64,000 nt of DNA from DATKDF01 sp963752045 (GTDB lineage: Bacteria; Acidobacteriota; Vicinamibacteria; Vicinamibacterales; SCN-69-37): contig CAVVWN010000011.1 in the NCBI GenBank assembly GCA_963752045.1, positions 62,001 through 126,000 of the forward strand, written 5' to 3'. Within the stretch, counting starts at the first letter, position 1; each line of letters starts with the position of its first letter. The notes under the pieces were generated by a model, which did not search any database, was not told the origin of the DNA, and saw only the letters and a program-made list of their open reading frames with translations. The translations under genes were made by a program, and so were the position numbers. Positions 29,664 through 38,958 of this stretch are shown here, piece after piece.

Positions 29664-30599
29664 ATGATGAAGAACCCGTTCAGGATGGCGCCCGTTGCGC
29701 TGCTGTTCGTCGCTGGAGTGGCGGCGGCAGGCCCCGTGCTCCTCGCCCAGTCGGGCTATGTGCCTGAGCGCGTATTCGACAACGCGCGCGGGAGCTTCAC
29801 GGACTTCGAGGCGATGCTCGTCGACCTCACCGGTGCCGATGTCGTGTTCGTGGGCGAGCAGCACGACGACCCGAACACCCACCGGCTCGAGCTCGCGGTG
29901 CTCGAGGGGCTGCTCCGGCGACGAGCCGAAGTGGTCCTTTCGCTCGAGATGTTCGAGCGCGATGTGCAGGAGTCGCTCGACCATTTCTCCATGGGGCACA
30001 TGACAGAGGAGGAGTTCCTCGCCTCGGCACGGCCGTGGCCGCGCTATCGCACCGACTACAAGCCGCTGGTCGACCTGTCGATGGCGCACGGGTGGCCGAT
30101 CGTCGCGGCAAACGTCCCACGCCGGCTGGCCTCAGAGGTGTCGAAGGCCGGTTTCGAGGCGCTCGAATCGACGTCGGATGATGACCGCCGCTGGTTTGCC
30201 GCCGATCGCGAATGCCCGACCGACGACGACTACTACAGACGCTTTGTCGAGGCGATGGGCGAACACCCGGCCGGAGGCTCCGAGGCCGACGCGGCGACGG
30301 TCCGGGACCAGGCCCGCAACTTCTACTACTCGCAATGCCTCAAGGACGAGACCATGGCCGAGTCGATTGCCGGCGCCTATCGAGCGGCTGCCGTGGGCGA
30401 GCGCCGGCCGGTCGTCGTGCACTTCAACGGCGCCTTCCACAGCGACTTCGGGCTCGGCACCGCGGCCCGCGTGAAGCGCCGGCTGCCGGAGCGGCGCGTC
30501 GTCGTCATCACCATGATGCCGGTCGAGGACATCGACGCGGCTATGCCCGAGCCCGACGATCGCCGGCGGGCCGACTACCTCGTCTACACGGTCCAGTAG
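29664..30599 (+). CDS. ChaN-like secreted protein
   Basis: A 311-residue protein with a signal peptide (FRMAPVALLFVAGVAAAGPVLLAQ) and a domain of the ChaN/DUF399 type: DVVFVGEQHDDPNTHRLELAVLEGL, VVLSLEMFERDVQ, then WPRYRTDYKPLVDLSMAHGWPIVAANVPR and GERRPVVVHFNGAFHSDFGLGTAARV. The GEQHD and HxGAFH-like residues form the supposed active or haem-binding site. ChaN is an iron-regulated haem-binding lipoprotein in Campylobacter; here there is no lipobox. The start is one of two consecutive ATGs at 29664 and 29667. It probably forms an operon with TerC. Confidence 0.85.
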   Translation: MMKNPFRMAPVALLFVAGVAAAGPVLLAQSGYVPERVFDNARGSFTDFEAMLVDLTGADVVFVGEQHDDPNTHRLELAVLEGLLRRRAEVVLSLEMFERDVQESLDHFSMGHMTEEEFLASARPWPRYRTDYKPLVDLSMAHGWPIVAANVPRRLASEVSKAGFEALESTSDDDRRWFAADRECPTDDDYYRRFVEAMGEHPAGGSEADAATVRDQARNFYYSQCLKDETMAESIAGAYRAAAVGERRPVVVHFNGAFHSDFGLGTAARVKRRLPERRVVVITMMPVEDIDAAMPEPDDRRRADYLVYTVQ

Positions 30600-30708
30600 A
30601 GTCCGTCGGCCCGACCGCCCCGGGCGTCTGGACCCCGGCTCGGGCCCGAGTTTGACGCCGGCAACCTAACAGCGCTAGTTTGCGTCTCAGCCACTGACGC
30701 GAACCGCG

Positions 30709-31068
30709 ATGCCTCGAGTCTCATTGGGCGAATTCGAACACCAGGTCCTCCTGGCCATCCTCCACCTCGGCGGTCGCGCCCACAGCGCGCCGATTGTCAC
30801 CGAAATGGAATCCCGTGCAGGTCGCGCAGTGGCACCGGCCGCTGTCTACATCGCGCTTCGGCGGCTCGAAGCGCGCGGTCTCGTGCGGTCCGCCAAGACC
30901 GAACCCGGACGGAAGGAGGGCGGCCGGGGCCGGCGCACGTTCATCGTGACGCCGGCCGCGCTCGACAAGCTCCGTGAGTCCCGCCGGGCGTTCGAGGCTT
31001 TCTGGGCCGGACTCGAGCCGCTTTTCCTGACGGCCACGTCGCCGCCACGGCCGGGGAAGAAGCGATGA
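30709..31068 (+). CDS. PadR family transcriptional regulator
   Basis: A 119-residue winged-helix regulator. LGEFEHQVLLAILHLGGRAHSAPIVTEMESRAGR and VAPAAVYIALRRLEARGLVRSAK form the DNA-binding part, then RGRRTFIVTPAALDKL as wing and the dimer helix. Its stop codon overlaps the start of the next permease by 4 nt (ATGA). It is the second PadR-ADOP operon in the window and is clearly similar to the one at 16.8-17.1 kb. It probably represses its own operon. Confidence 0.92.
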   Translation: MPRVSLGEFEHQVLLAILHLGGRAHSAPIVTEMESRAGRAVAPAAVYIALRRLEARGLVRSAKTEPGRKEGGRGRRTFIVTPAALDKLRESRRAFEAFWAGLEPLFLTATSPPRPGKKR

Positions 31069-33785
31069 CCGGACCGCGGCCGCCCAGGCTCGCCGCGCGA
31101 CTGCTCACGGCAGCGGTGCCGGAGGCCCTTGCCGACGACATCCTCGCCACGCTGGAGGACCTGTACGCCGTCAGGGTGTTTCAGCGCGGCGCGTTCCGCG
31201 CCGACCTGTGGTTCTGGTTCCACGCCTGCTGGTTTCCGCTCCGGTTGTGGCTGGAGGGAGATCTCGTGACTGTATCGGCACCCACCGAAAGGACGTCCGT
31301 CATGCTCTCACTCCGACAGGATCTCGGCCACGCGCTCCGGATGTATCGCGCCCGGCCGGGCTTCACGCTGGCCGCCGTGCTGAGCCTCGCCATCGCGATC
31401 GGATTCAACACCGCGATCTTCTCGGTGGTCGACGGCGTGCTGCTGCGGCCGGCTCCGCTCGCGGACTTCGACCGGCTCGCCGTCGTCTGGGAGACGGATC
31501 GGATGACCGGCACGCTGCGCGAGCCGGGTTCGGTGCCGGACTTCATCGACTACCGATCCACCGCGCAGTCGTTCGAGTCGCTGGGCGCGTTGATCGCGCA
31601 TGAGGTGAACCTGACGATGCCCGACCGGGATCCGGAGCGGCTGGCCGGGCTGCTCGTGACCGCCGATCTGCTGCCGCTCGCCGGTATCCGGCCCGTGCTG
31701 GGCCGTCTCATCGACGAGGACGACGAACGTCTCGACCGGAAGGTCGTGGTAATCAGCGATTCGTTGTGGAGCCGGCTCTTCGCGCGCGACCCAGTGGTGC
31801 TGGAACGCACGATCTCGCTCGACGAGAACGCCTTCGCCGTCGTGGGCGTCGTGCCGGACACGACCGACTTTGGCGTTCTGCAGGTCCTGTCGGCCGCAGC
31901 CTACGGGCGCGGGTTTGCCGATCGCGGCACGCGAACCCGCGTGGACATCTGGGCGCCGCTCGTGCCGAATCCGGAAGAGCTGCCGCGGTCGACCCATCCG
32001 GCACTGATGATTGGCAAGCTCGCGAGAGGCGTGTCGCCCGGCGAAGCCCAGCACGAGATGGCGCGCCTGGCTGCGGATCTCGAGGCGGCCTACCCGAACG
32101 ACAACGACGGGCGCGGCGTCAATGTGGAACCGATGTCGGACGTGGTGTTCGGGCCGGTGAGGCCGGCCTTCATCGCGCTCCTCGGCGCCGTTGGCCTCGT
32201 GCTGCTCGTGGCCTGCGCCAACGTCGTGAACCTCCTGCTCGCGCAGGGCGAAGCGCGGCGGCGCGAGGTGGCTATTCGTACGGCGCTCGGGGCTGGCCGG
32301 CTGCGCCTCGCGCGCCAGTTCCTGGCGGAGACCATGCTGCTGACCCTCGCGGCCGGAAGCCTCGGCGTGCTCATGGCGTACGCCGGTCTTGGCTGGCTCG
32401 TCAGCCTCGGGCCGGCCGACGTACCGCGGCTGGCGGCTGCGACGATCGACCTGCGCGTGCTCGCGACCGCGCTCGGTGTCTCGATGCTCATTGGACTGAC
32501 GTTCGGCATCGTGCCGACGCTGCAGGCTGGCCGGTCCGAGTCGGGTTCATCGCTCGCCCTCGACGCGACGCGCGGTTCGACCGGCGGACGGCGGCGGGCG
32601 CGCGCCCGAGCGGCGCTCGTCGTCGCGGAGCTTGGCTTGGCGGTGATGCTCGTCATCGGTGCCGGACTGCTCGTCAAGAGCTTCGTCCGGCTCCAAGCCG
32701 TCGACACCGGCTTCGACGCGCGCGGCATCGTGAAGGCCGAGTACCAGCTGCCCGCGACCCGGTACCCGGCGGATTTCGCCGTGTGGCCCGATTTCAGGGA
32801 GCAGCACGCGTTCACGCGCGACATCATCGAGCGTGCAGGTCGGCTGCCCGGCGTGCTGTCGGTCGCCGTGGCCGGTAACCACCCCCTCGATCCGGGTGCC
32901 ACCAACTCCTTCAACGTGGTCGGCCGCGAGTCCGAGGCGCGGGAGTGGCCGGAGATTTCGGTGCGCCGGGTCACGACCGGCTACTTTGCCACGGTGGGGC
33001 TCGAACTGGTCGACGGACGGCTGTTCACCGCGACCGACACGACCACGAGCGCGCCCGTCGTCGTGATCAACGAGGCGGCCCGGCAACGCTTCTTCAGGGA
33101 CGAGAGCGGCGTCGGCCAGCAGATGAGATTCTGGGGCGCGACGCGTCGCATCGTCGGTGTCGTGGGCAACGAGAAGTTCCACGGACTGACGGCAGGCCCG
33201 CCCATCGCAGTCTACGCACCGCTCAGCCAGGCGCCGTCGGCCACCGGCGCCGGCGTCCTGCTGGTCCGGGCCGACGGCGATCCGTCGACCCTGCTCGCCG
33301 CCCTTCCGCGCGTCATCCGCGAGATCGACCCGATGCTCGCGGCGTTCGGCGTCGAGCAGCTCGACGACACGATGTCACGCTCGACCTCGGCGCGCCGGTT
33401 CACGATGACGCTGGTGCTGCTGTTCGCGCTCATGGCGCTCGGACTGGCCGCGCTCGGCGTGCACGGCGTGCTCAGCTACGCGGTGGCCCGGCGCACGCGC
33501 GAGATCGGCATCCGCATGGCGCTTGGTGCCCGTCCCGAACGCGTGCGGCGCCTGGTGGTGAGGCAGGCGTTGTTTCTGTCGGTAACCGGGCTGGTCCTCG
33601 GACTGGCCGGCGCGCTCGTGCTCTCGCGACTGTTCGCGTCACTGCTCTACGGCGTCGCACCCGACGACCCGTTCACCTACGCGCTTGTCGCGGTGATTCT
33701 GTTCGCCGTTGCCGGCCTGGCCAGCCTTCTGCCGGCACGGGCGGCTACACGCGTGGACCCGATCGCCGCGCTCCGGATGGAGTAG
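31065..33785 (+). CDS. ADOP-family MacB/FtsX permease (PadR-linked)
   Basis: A 906-residue duplicated orphan permease. The prefix (RLAARLLTAAVPEALADDILATLEDLYAVRVFQRG, about 5-40) precedes the first permease unit at LRQDLGHALRMYRARPGFTLAAVLSLAIAIGFNTAIFSV, then FtsX helices around VNLLLAQGEARRREVAIRTALGAGRLRLA, a second MacB-like domain and a last FtsX domain with VHGVLSYAVARRTREIGIRMALGA. No ATPase is encoded nearby. It is translationally coupled to the PadR gene. The transported substrate, if any, is unknown. Confidence 0.9.
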   Translation: MTGPRPPRLAARLLTAAVPEALADDILATLEDLYAVRVFQRGAFRADLWFWFHACWFPLRLWLEGDLVTVSAPTERTSVMLSLRQDLGHALRMYRARPGFTLAAVLSLAIAIGFNTAIFSVVDGVLLRPAPLADFDRLAVVWETDRMTGTLREPGSVPDFIDYRSTAQSFESLGALIAHEVNLTMPDRDPERLAGLLVTADLLPLAGIRPVLGRLIDEDDERLDRKVVVISDSLWSRLFARDPVVLERTISLDENAFAVVGVVPDTTDFGVLQVLSAAAYGRGFADRGTRTRVDIWAPLVPNPEELPRSTHPALMIGKLARGVSPGEAQHEMARLAADLEAAYPNDNDGRGVNVEPMSDVVFGPVRPAFIALLGAVGLVLLVACANVVNLLLAQGEARRREVAIRTALGAGRLRLARQFLAETMLLTLAAGSLGVLMAYAGLGWLVSLGPADVPRLAAATIDLRVLATALGVSMLIGLTFGIVPTLQAGRSESGSSLALDATRGSTGGRRRARARAALVVAELGLAVMLVIGAGLLVKSFVRLQAVDTGFDARGIVKAEYQLPATRYPADFAVWPDFREQHAFTRDIIERAGRLPGVLSVAVAGNHPLDPGATNSFNVVGRESEAREWPEISVRRVTTGYFATVGLELVDGRLFTATDTTTSAPVVVINEAARQRFFRDESGVGQQMRFWGATRRIVGVVGNEKFHGLTAGPPIAVYAPLSQAPSATGAGVLLVRADGDPSTLLAALPRVIREIDPMLAAFGVEQLDDTMSRSTSARRFTMTLVLLFALMALGLAALGVHGVLSYAVARRTREIGIRMALGARPERVRRLVVRQALFLSVTGLVLGLAGALVLSRLFASLLYGVAPDDPFTYALVAVILFAVAGLASLLPARAATRVDPIAALRME

Positions 33786-33803
33786 CGCTCCGCCCGTCAG
33801 ACG

Positions 33804-35177
33804 TTACCGTCGTCCGAGCCTCCACGGCAGGTCCGCCACCGTGTAGGCCATCACGGCGATGGCGGCCGCATTGTCGGACATCTGCGTCGGCGTGATGCGG
33901 TCGATCGTATCGGCCGGCGTGTGGTGCACGAGGAAGTAGTCACCGTCGACGACGTGCGACATCATCGGGATGTTGGCGGCCGTGCCGGACGGGCCGATGT
34001 CGGCGCCGCCGCCCGAGGGCAGGATGGTCGATGCGCCGAGCCGGGCGACGAGGCCGGCGATGGTCGTCACGGTCTCCCGCGCCTCGTCCGGGCCGGTGAA
34101 GCCGAAGCCGGCCGGGTCGAAGACGCCGCCGTCCGATTCGAGGAGCAACACGTGCTGCCCGAGCTCGGCCATGTGGGCATCGCGATAGCCGGTGCCGCCG
34201 CGGCCGCCGTTCTCTTCGTTCGTGAAGAGGACCACGCGGACGGTCCGCCGAGGCCGGAGGCCGAGCGCCTTCATCAGGCGCACCGCCTCCCACGTCACGA
34301 TGCAGCCGCCGGCGTCGTCGCTTGCGCCCGTGCCGGGATCCCACGAATCGAAGTGACAGCCGACGAGCACGATCTCGTCGGGCAGCTCCCGGCCGCGAAG
34401 CTCGCCGACCACGTTGTGTGACAACGCGTCGGGCTCGAAGTGCGCGTCCATCTGCAGCCGGACGCGGATGGGCACGCCGCGATCCTGAAGACGCTGGAAC
34501 CGGTTTGCGTCCTCGGCCGGGATGGCGGCCGAGGCAATGCGCGGCGCGCCGTCTTCATAGACCGTCGAGCCGGTGTGCGGCGTTCGCAGGCCGGTCGGCC
34601 CGACCGAACGGAGCAGCATCGCCACGGCGCCGGCCGCCGCCGCACGCGATGGCCCGTCGCGCCGGTAGACGACGGTCTGTCCGTAGCTGGTGAACGGCAC
34701 GTTGAAGAGCACGATGCGGCCGCGCGCGTCGGCCGCGCGGCGGTCGAGCTCGTCGAAGTCCTTCACCACGAGCACGTCGGCTTCGATCCCGCCGGCCGGC
34801 GTGCCGACGGAGTTGCCGAGGCCGAGGAGCGGCAGGGGCTGGCGCACCGGCTGGATGAGGTCGAGCGACTCGCGGCCCCGCACCCACTTCGGCACCATGA
34901 CCGGTTCCTTGCGCACGTTCTCGAGCCCGTCGGCCGTCATCGTGCGCACGGCCCAGTCAATGGCCATCTCGAGGTTGTCCGATCCCGACAGGCGCGGCCC
35001 GTAGGTGTCGGTGAGCTCGGCCAGCCGGTTCCAGGCGAACGCGCTCGACTGCGACTCGGCAATCAGGCGGTCGGCGATCGGCCGGTAGGGAGCGAGCCAG
35101 TCAGGCTGACCCGATGCCACAAGCGACGCGCCGACGAGTGTCGCGCCAATCGCGATGAGACCAGACACACGTGACAT
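33804..35177 (-). CDS. M28-family zinc peptidase, secreted
   Basis: A 457-residue aminopeptidase-like protein. A signal peptide (MSRVSGLIAIGATLVGASLVASG) is followed by a PA-type insert and the M28 catalytic domain: VLVGCHFDSWDPGTGASDDAGGC holds the first metal ligands (H and D), VVLFTNEENGGRGG the catalytic glutamates, LLESDGGVFDP a further ligand, and HHTPADTIDRI the last histidine. It would release amino acids from peptides in the periplasm or outside. ATG 35177 has a strong GAGGAGG ribosome site 7-8 nt upstream. Repeat element C covers the promoter region. Confidence 0.9.
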   Translation of the reverse strand: MSRVSGLIAIGATLVGASLVASGQPDWLAPYRPIADRLIAESQSSAFAWNRLAELTDTYGPRLSGSDNLEMAIDWAVRTMTADGLENVRKEPVMVPKWVRGRESLDLIQPVRQPLPLLGLGNSVGTPAGGIEADVLVVKDFDELDRRAADARGRIVLFNVPFTSYGQTVVYRRDGPSRAAAAGAVAMLLRSVGPTGLRTPHTGSTVYEDGAPRIASAAIPAEDANRFQRLQDRGVPIRVRLQMDAHFEPDALSHNVVGELRGRELPDEIVLVGCHFDSWDPGTGASDDAGGCIVTWEAVRLMKALGLRPRRTVRVVLFTNEENGGRGGTGYRDAHMAELGQHVLLLESDGGVFDPAGFGFTGPDEARETVTTIAGLVARLGASTILPSGGGADIGPSGTAANIPMMSHVVDGDYFLVHHTPADTIDRITPTQMSDNAAAIAVMAYTVADLPWRLGRR

Positions 35178-35218
35178 CGACACCTCCTCAAATGTCCGCT
35201 TCCGACGGACCGCAAACA

Positions 35219-35520
35219 ACCATGGAGACATGGAGGTCGTGGAGCAGCCTCACCGGCGGTCACCGTGAGACCGACGGGTCCGCCCGCGCGTCGACGAGCC
35301 GCTCCATTGCGGCGTGTCGGGCGGCTCGTCGACGCGCGGGCTTCGCCCGCGCCACGGTGACCGCCGGCGCCTTCAGTCACGTACCATGACTCTGCACCGT
35401 GCACTGCCTCCCGAGAATCACCGACCACAACTCCACTCCCTCCACTGCCTCCATGGTGCCTGTTCCTTCTCCTCGATGTCCTCCATGGTGATCCGTTCAG
35501 AGGGCTACACGGTGCCGACC
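35219..35520. repeat. Composite palindrome/array element C
   Basis: This lies between the M28 gene and the next gene on the same strand. It holds a short array of CATGGAG/GTGGAG units (35219-35249), a perfect 15-bp outer palindrome (35253-35267 against 35353-35367), a perfect 20-bp inner inverted repeat (35283-35302 against 35321-35340, loop 18 nt) with the CGACGAGCC core, and the mini-hairpin GCGGGC-TTC-GCCCGC (35336-35350). CTCCACT/CTCCATGG units follow to about 35515 and run into the 3' end of the neighbouring gene. No other gene is present. Confidence 0.85.
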
Positions 35521-36561
35521 TGAGTGGAGGTGGTTCATGGTCTGCACGGTGACGAGGATGGTGAAGTCCAGCTTCGTGCGCTCCTCCGGATATCTGAGGC
35601 GCAGCCCGAGCTCGTCTGCGCGCTGGATCATGTCTTCGATGACGCGGTCGATCGTGTACTGGTAGAGGCCGGTGAATTCGGCGACGAGCCGGCGTACGTC
35701 CCGGCGGATGCGGTGAATGAAACGCGAGGCCTTCGGATTGTGGGCGTACTCGGGACGATTGGAAAAGAGCCGTCGAAGGTCGCGGTCGGTGAAGTCCGGG
35801 TACTCGAGCCCGTAGTGCGCGCGCTTCTTCCGGTAGTGGCGGCCGAGCGTGGTGCGCAGCTGGCGCAGCGGCTCGACCGTCCGGCGCGTCGTCGTGCGCG
35901 GCGGCTGTCCGGCAATTTCGCGCATCAGGCCGTCCATGTATTCGAGCTTGCGAAGCGCGGTCGGCCAGTCGCGGTAGCGCTCGCGCCAGTCGACATCCGG
36001 CGTGAGCCACACCGCGAAGGTCTCCGCGAAGTCTTCGTCCGGGTGGCTCTGGGCGTACCAGGAGTCGAGATGGACGACGAAGCTCTTCGAGTACGGCTTG
36101 GGCAGGTAGAACTCGGGATACGGTGTCGACGGCCGTCCGAAGATGCGGATGCGCCTCCGCCGCCGGCGCAGCTCGTAGGCGTTGTCGAAGGCATGCCCGG
36201 CCTCGTGCCGGAGGATCTGCATGCACCACTCCTCGGTGCCGCCTTCGACCTCGAGCATCTGGGATTCTTCGAGCTTCATGAGCCGCGGATGAGCCAGGTA
36301 GAAGGGGATGGCCACGCCCGGCACGCCATCGGGCGTGAACCACTCGGCCGAGAGCCAGAAGTGGGGCTGGAAGGTGAGACCGCGCGCCGCGAGTTCGGCG
36401 TTCAGTTGGCTGACGCGGGCCTCGAGCCAGCTGCCGTCGATCGACAAGCCGAGATCGCACAGGCGGACGTCGAGCAGATCCGCCTCCGGCAGGTCGGGCC
36501 AATCGGTGCGATTGACCGGTTTCGAACGAGAGTGGATCGTGGTGCCGCTCGTGAGCGTCAT
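35497..36561 (-). CDS. Putative zinc-binding metallopeptidase (Peptidase_Mx-like)
   Basis: A 354-residue cytoplasmic protein. The zinc site is HEAGHAFDNAYELR near residue 130, with a downstream acidic motif HPDEDFAETFAVWLTP near 185, the layout of the putative zinc-binding metallopeptidase family (Peptidase_Mx). The N-terminal part (DLPEADLLDVRLCDLGLSIDGSWLE) and the long basic C-terminal helical part are typical of that group. No signal peptide is visible. Its substrate is unknown. Its 3' end overlaps the tail of repeat element C. It is divergent from the TonB receptor gene. Confidence 0.75.
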   Translation of the reverse strand: MTLTSGTTIHSRSKPVNRTDWPDLPEADLLDVRLCDLGLSIDGSWLEARVSQLNAELAARGLTFQPHFWLSAEWFTPDGVPGVAIPFYLAHPRLMKLEESQMLEVEGGTEEWCMQILRHEAGHAFDNAYELRRRRRRIRIFGRPSTPYPEFYLPKPYSKSFVVHLDSWYAQSHPDEDFAETFAVWLTPDVDWRERYRDWPTALRKLEYMDGLMREIAGQPPRTTTRRTVEPLRQLRTTLGRHYRKKRAHYGLEYPDFTDRDLRRLFSNRPEYAHNPKASRFIHRIRRDVRRLVAEFTGLYQYTIDRVIEDMIQRADELGLRLRYPEERTKLDFTILVTVQTMNHLHSGRHRVAL

Positions 36562-36577
36562 ATCCCCGCGAATCGTT

Positions 36578-36583
36578 TATGAT
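36578..36583 (+). promoter_or_regulatory. Possible -10 box TATGAT ahead of the TonB receptor
   Basis: TATGAT lies in an AT-richer spot of the divergent gap, about 65 nt before ATG 36649. A GGGGAGG ribosome site follows 8 nt before the start. This gene therefore appears to have a normal leader, unlike several others in the window. Confidence 0.4.
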
Positions 36584-36648
36584 AGGCGGCCATTGGCGGC
36601 ATCACAACGCCCGGGTTCCTTTGAGGCAACGGCAGCGGGGAGGTCTCA

Positions 36649-38916
36649 ATGTTCGAGCGTCGCATCTTGCTGAGTTCAGGACTCGTGCTGGTGTTGTCGG
36701 CGGGGCCCGTCTGGGCGCAGGCCGCGGCGGGGCCGGGGCCGGAAGGGGCCCGGGTGGGGAGCGGCGGTCCGGCCGCGCCCGCTCAGAATCCTCCCCAGAA
36801 TCCGCCTCAGAACCCGCCGCCTCCGCCGCCGCCCCAGAACCCGCCGCCCGATCCGCAGGACCCGACCTACCGCGAGACGGTCGTGGTGTCGGCCTCGAAG
36901 ACCGAGCAGCAGCTGGTCGACGCGCCGGCCACGATGACGATCATCGGGACCGGGCAGCTGACGGTGGCCCCGTCGGCCAGCTACGGGGACCTGCTGCGGA
37001 ACGTGCCCGGGCTGAACATCACGCAGATTTCGGCGCGCGACATCAACATCGCCAGCCGCAGCGCGACGAGCTCGCTCTCGACGTCGCAGCTCTCGGTGGT
37101 GGATGGCCGCAGCCTGTACCTCGACTTCTTCGGGTTCACGATGTACGACTTCATGCCGTCGGATCCGAATGAGATCAAGCGGATCGAGGTGATTCGCGGA
37201 CCGGCCTCGGCCGTGTGGGGCGCCAACGCGCTCACGGGCGTGATCAACGTCATCACCAAATCGCCCCGCGAGATGGCGGGCACGGGGGCGACGATCGGGT
37301 TCGGTTCCTTCGGGCGAGAGGTCGACGACGATGGCGCCTCGACCGGTGCGCTCTGGTTCCTGCGCGCCAGCCATGCGGCGGCGATCGACGACCGGTGGTC
37401 CTACAAGATCACGGCCGGCGGCTATTCGTCGGACGCGTTCGCTCGTCCGACCGGCGACATCCCGAACGGGACGGGCACGCCGTATCCGGCCTACCCGAAC
37501 GCGGGGACCACCCAGCCCAAGCTCGACGTCCGCGTCGACTACGACTTCCCGGACTCGGTCCAGCGGCTGCAGTTCTCGGGCGGCGTCGGCGGGACCGACG
37601 GCGTGATGCACTCCGGCATCGGGCCTTTCGACGTCGACAGCGGAACGGTCCTGGGCTACTGGAAGGTCAACTACGCCCGGAACGCGTTCCGGCTGCAGGC
37701 CTTCATGAACGTCCTGAACGGTCGCGCGCGCAACTTCCTCGCCGTTGATGAGGCCGGACAGCCCATCGACTTCGACTTCGACACCAAGACGTTCGACGTC
37801 GAGCTCGGCGACACGCGTCTCGTCGGCGGCAAGAACGTCATCACCTACGGCGGCAACCTGCGCTTCAACCGCTTCAACCTGACGATTGCGCCGGGTGAAG
37901 ACTCGCGCACCGAGGGCGGCGCCTACATTCAGGACGAGTGGTTGCTGAACGACTACGTCCACATCTCGGCTGGCGCCCGCGTCGACAAGTTCAGCTCGAT
38001 CGACAACGCCGTGTTTTCGCCGCGCGTCGCCGCCGTGTTCAAGCCGACCGTCGACCAGTCGCTGCGTGTGTCGTACAACCGCGCCTTCCGCGCGCCGTCG
38101 GCTGCCAACAACAGCCTCGACCTGACGATCGGCACGCCACTACCGCTCAGTCTGCTCGGCCTTCCGCTGCCGCCGCCGCTCGCCGGCAGCACCTTCTACG
38201 TGCCGACTGACGCCCGTGGCAACCTCGACCTGGTGGAAGAGCACATCGACGCGTTCGAGGTCGCCTATACGGGCAACCTGGGCAACCGCGCCACGGTGTC
38301 GGCTGCCTGGTACTACTCGAAGTGGGTCGACCAGATCTTCTTCACGGAGACGGGCGAGTGGGGGCCGTTCACGCCGCCGCCCGGATGGCCGCTGCCCACC
38401 ATCGTCTGGGCAGGCCTGTATGCCAACGGCATCCGCTTCCCGAGCGAGTACACCTACCTCAACCTGGGCAAGGTGCGCGACACGGGCATCGAGCTCGGCA
38501 TCGACGGCGCGCTCAACGAGAACTGGAGCGCGTTTGCGAACTACGCGTTTCGGGCGGATCCGGTGCCCGAATTTCCGGGCCTGACCGAGGAAGAGGCGCT
38601 CGAGGAAATCAACCAGCCGCCGCAGCACCTCTTCAACGTGGGCGTCTCGTACCTCTCGTCCACGTGGTACGGCACGTTCAACGTGAACCGCACGTCCGAC
38701 GCGTTCTGGCAGGACGTGCTGGACGCCCGCTACCACGGGCCGACCGAGGCCTTCACGCTCGTCAACGCCACGATCGGCCGCAAGTGGCAGAACGGCCGGT
38801 ACTCGACCGCGCTCAAGGTGACCAACCTCCTGAACCAGCAGATCCAGCAGCACGTCTTCGGCGACATCATGAAGCTACAGGTCGTCGGCGAACTGGGTGT
38901 GTGGGTGGGGCGGTAA
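36649..38916 (+). CDS. TonB-dependent outer membrane receptor
   Basis: A 755-residue outer-membrane protein. A signal peptide ends at VLVLSAGPVWAQ and a proline-rich spacer follows (residues about 45-75). The TonB box region ETVVVSASKTEQQLVDAPATMTII and the plug domain (DLLRNVPGLNI, SLYLDFFGF, IEVIRGPASAVWGANALTGVINVITKSP) precede a 22-strand-type barrel with the aromatic last strand VVGELGVWVGR. It would import a siderophore, cobalamin, sugar or similar ligand with TonB energy. The ligand cannot be told from sequence. No transport partner is adjacent; a serine hydrolase follows. Confidence 0.92.
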   Translation: MFERRILLSSGLVLVLSAGPVWAQAAAGPGPEGARVGSGGPAAPAQNPPQNPPQNPPPPPPPQNPPPDPQDPTYRETVVVSASKTEQQLVDAPATMTIIGTGQLTVAPSASYGDLLRNVPGLNITQISARDINIASRSATSSLSTSQLSVVDGRSLYLDFFGFTMYDFMPSDPNEIKRIEVIRGPASAVWGANALTGVINVITKSPREMAGTGATIGFGSFGREVDDDGASTGALWFLRASHAAAIDDRWSYKITAGGYSSDAFARPTGDIPNGTGTPYPAYPNAGTTQPKLDVRVDYDFPDSVQRLQFSGGVGGTDGVMHSGIGPFDVDSGTVLGYWKVNYARNAFRLQAFMNVLNGRARNFLAVDEAGQPIDFDFDTKTFDVELGDTRLVGGKNVITYGGNLRFNRFNLTIAPGEDSRTEGGAYIQDEWLLNDYVHISAGARVDKFSSIDNAVFSPRVAAVFKPTVDQSLRVSYNRAFRAPSAANNSLDLTIGTPLPLSLLGLPLPPPLAGSTFYVPTDARGNLDLVEEHIDAFEVAYTGNLGNRATVSAAWYYSKWVDQIFFTETGEWGPFTPPPGWPLPTIVWAGLYANGIRFPSEYTYLNLGKVRDTGIELGIDGALNENWSAFANYAFRADPVPEFPGLTEEEALEEINQPPQHLFNVGVSYLSSTWYGTFNVNRTSDAFWQDVLDARYHGPTEAFTLVNATIGRKWQNGRYSTALKVTNLLNQQIQQHVFGDIMKLQVVGELGVWVGR

Positions 38917-38958
38917 GGCGACGGACGTGCGGGGAGTCGAGGGTGCGGAGGCGCGGGG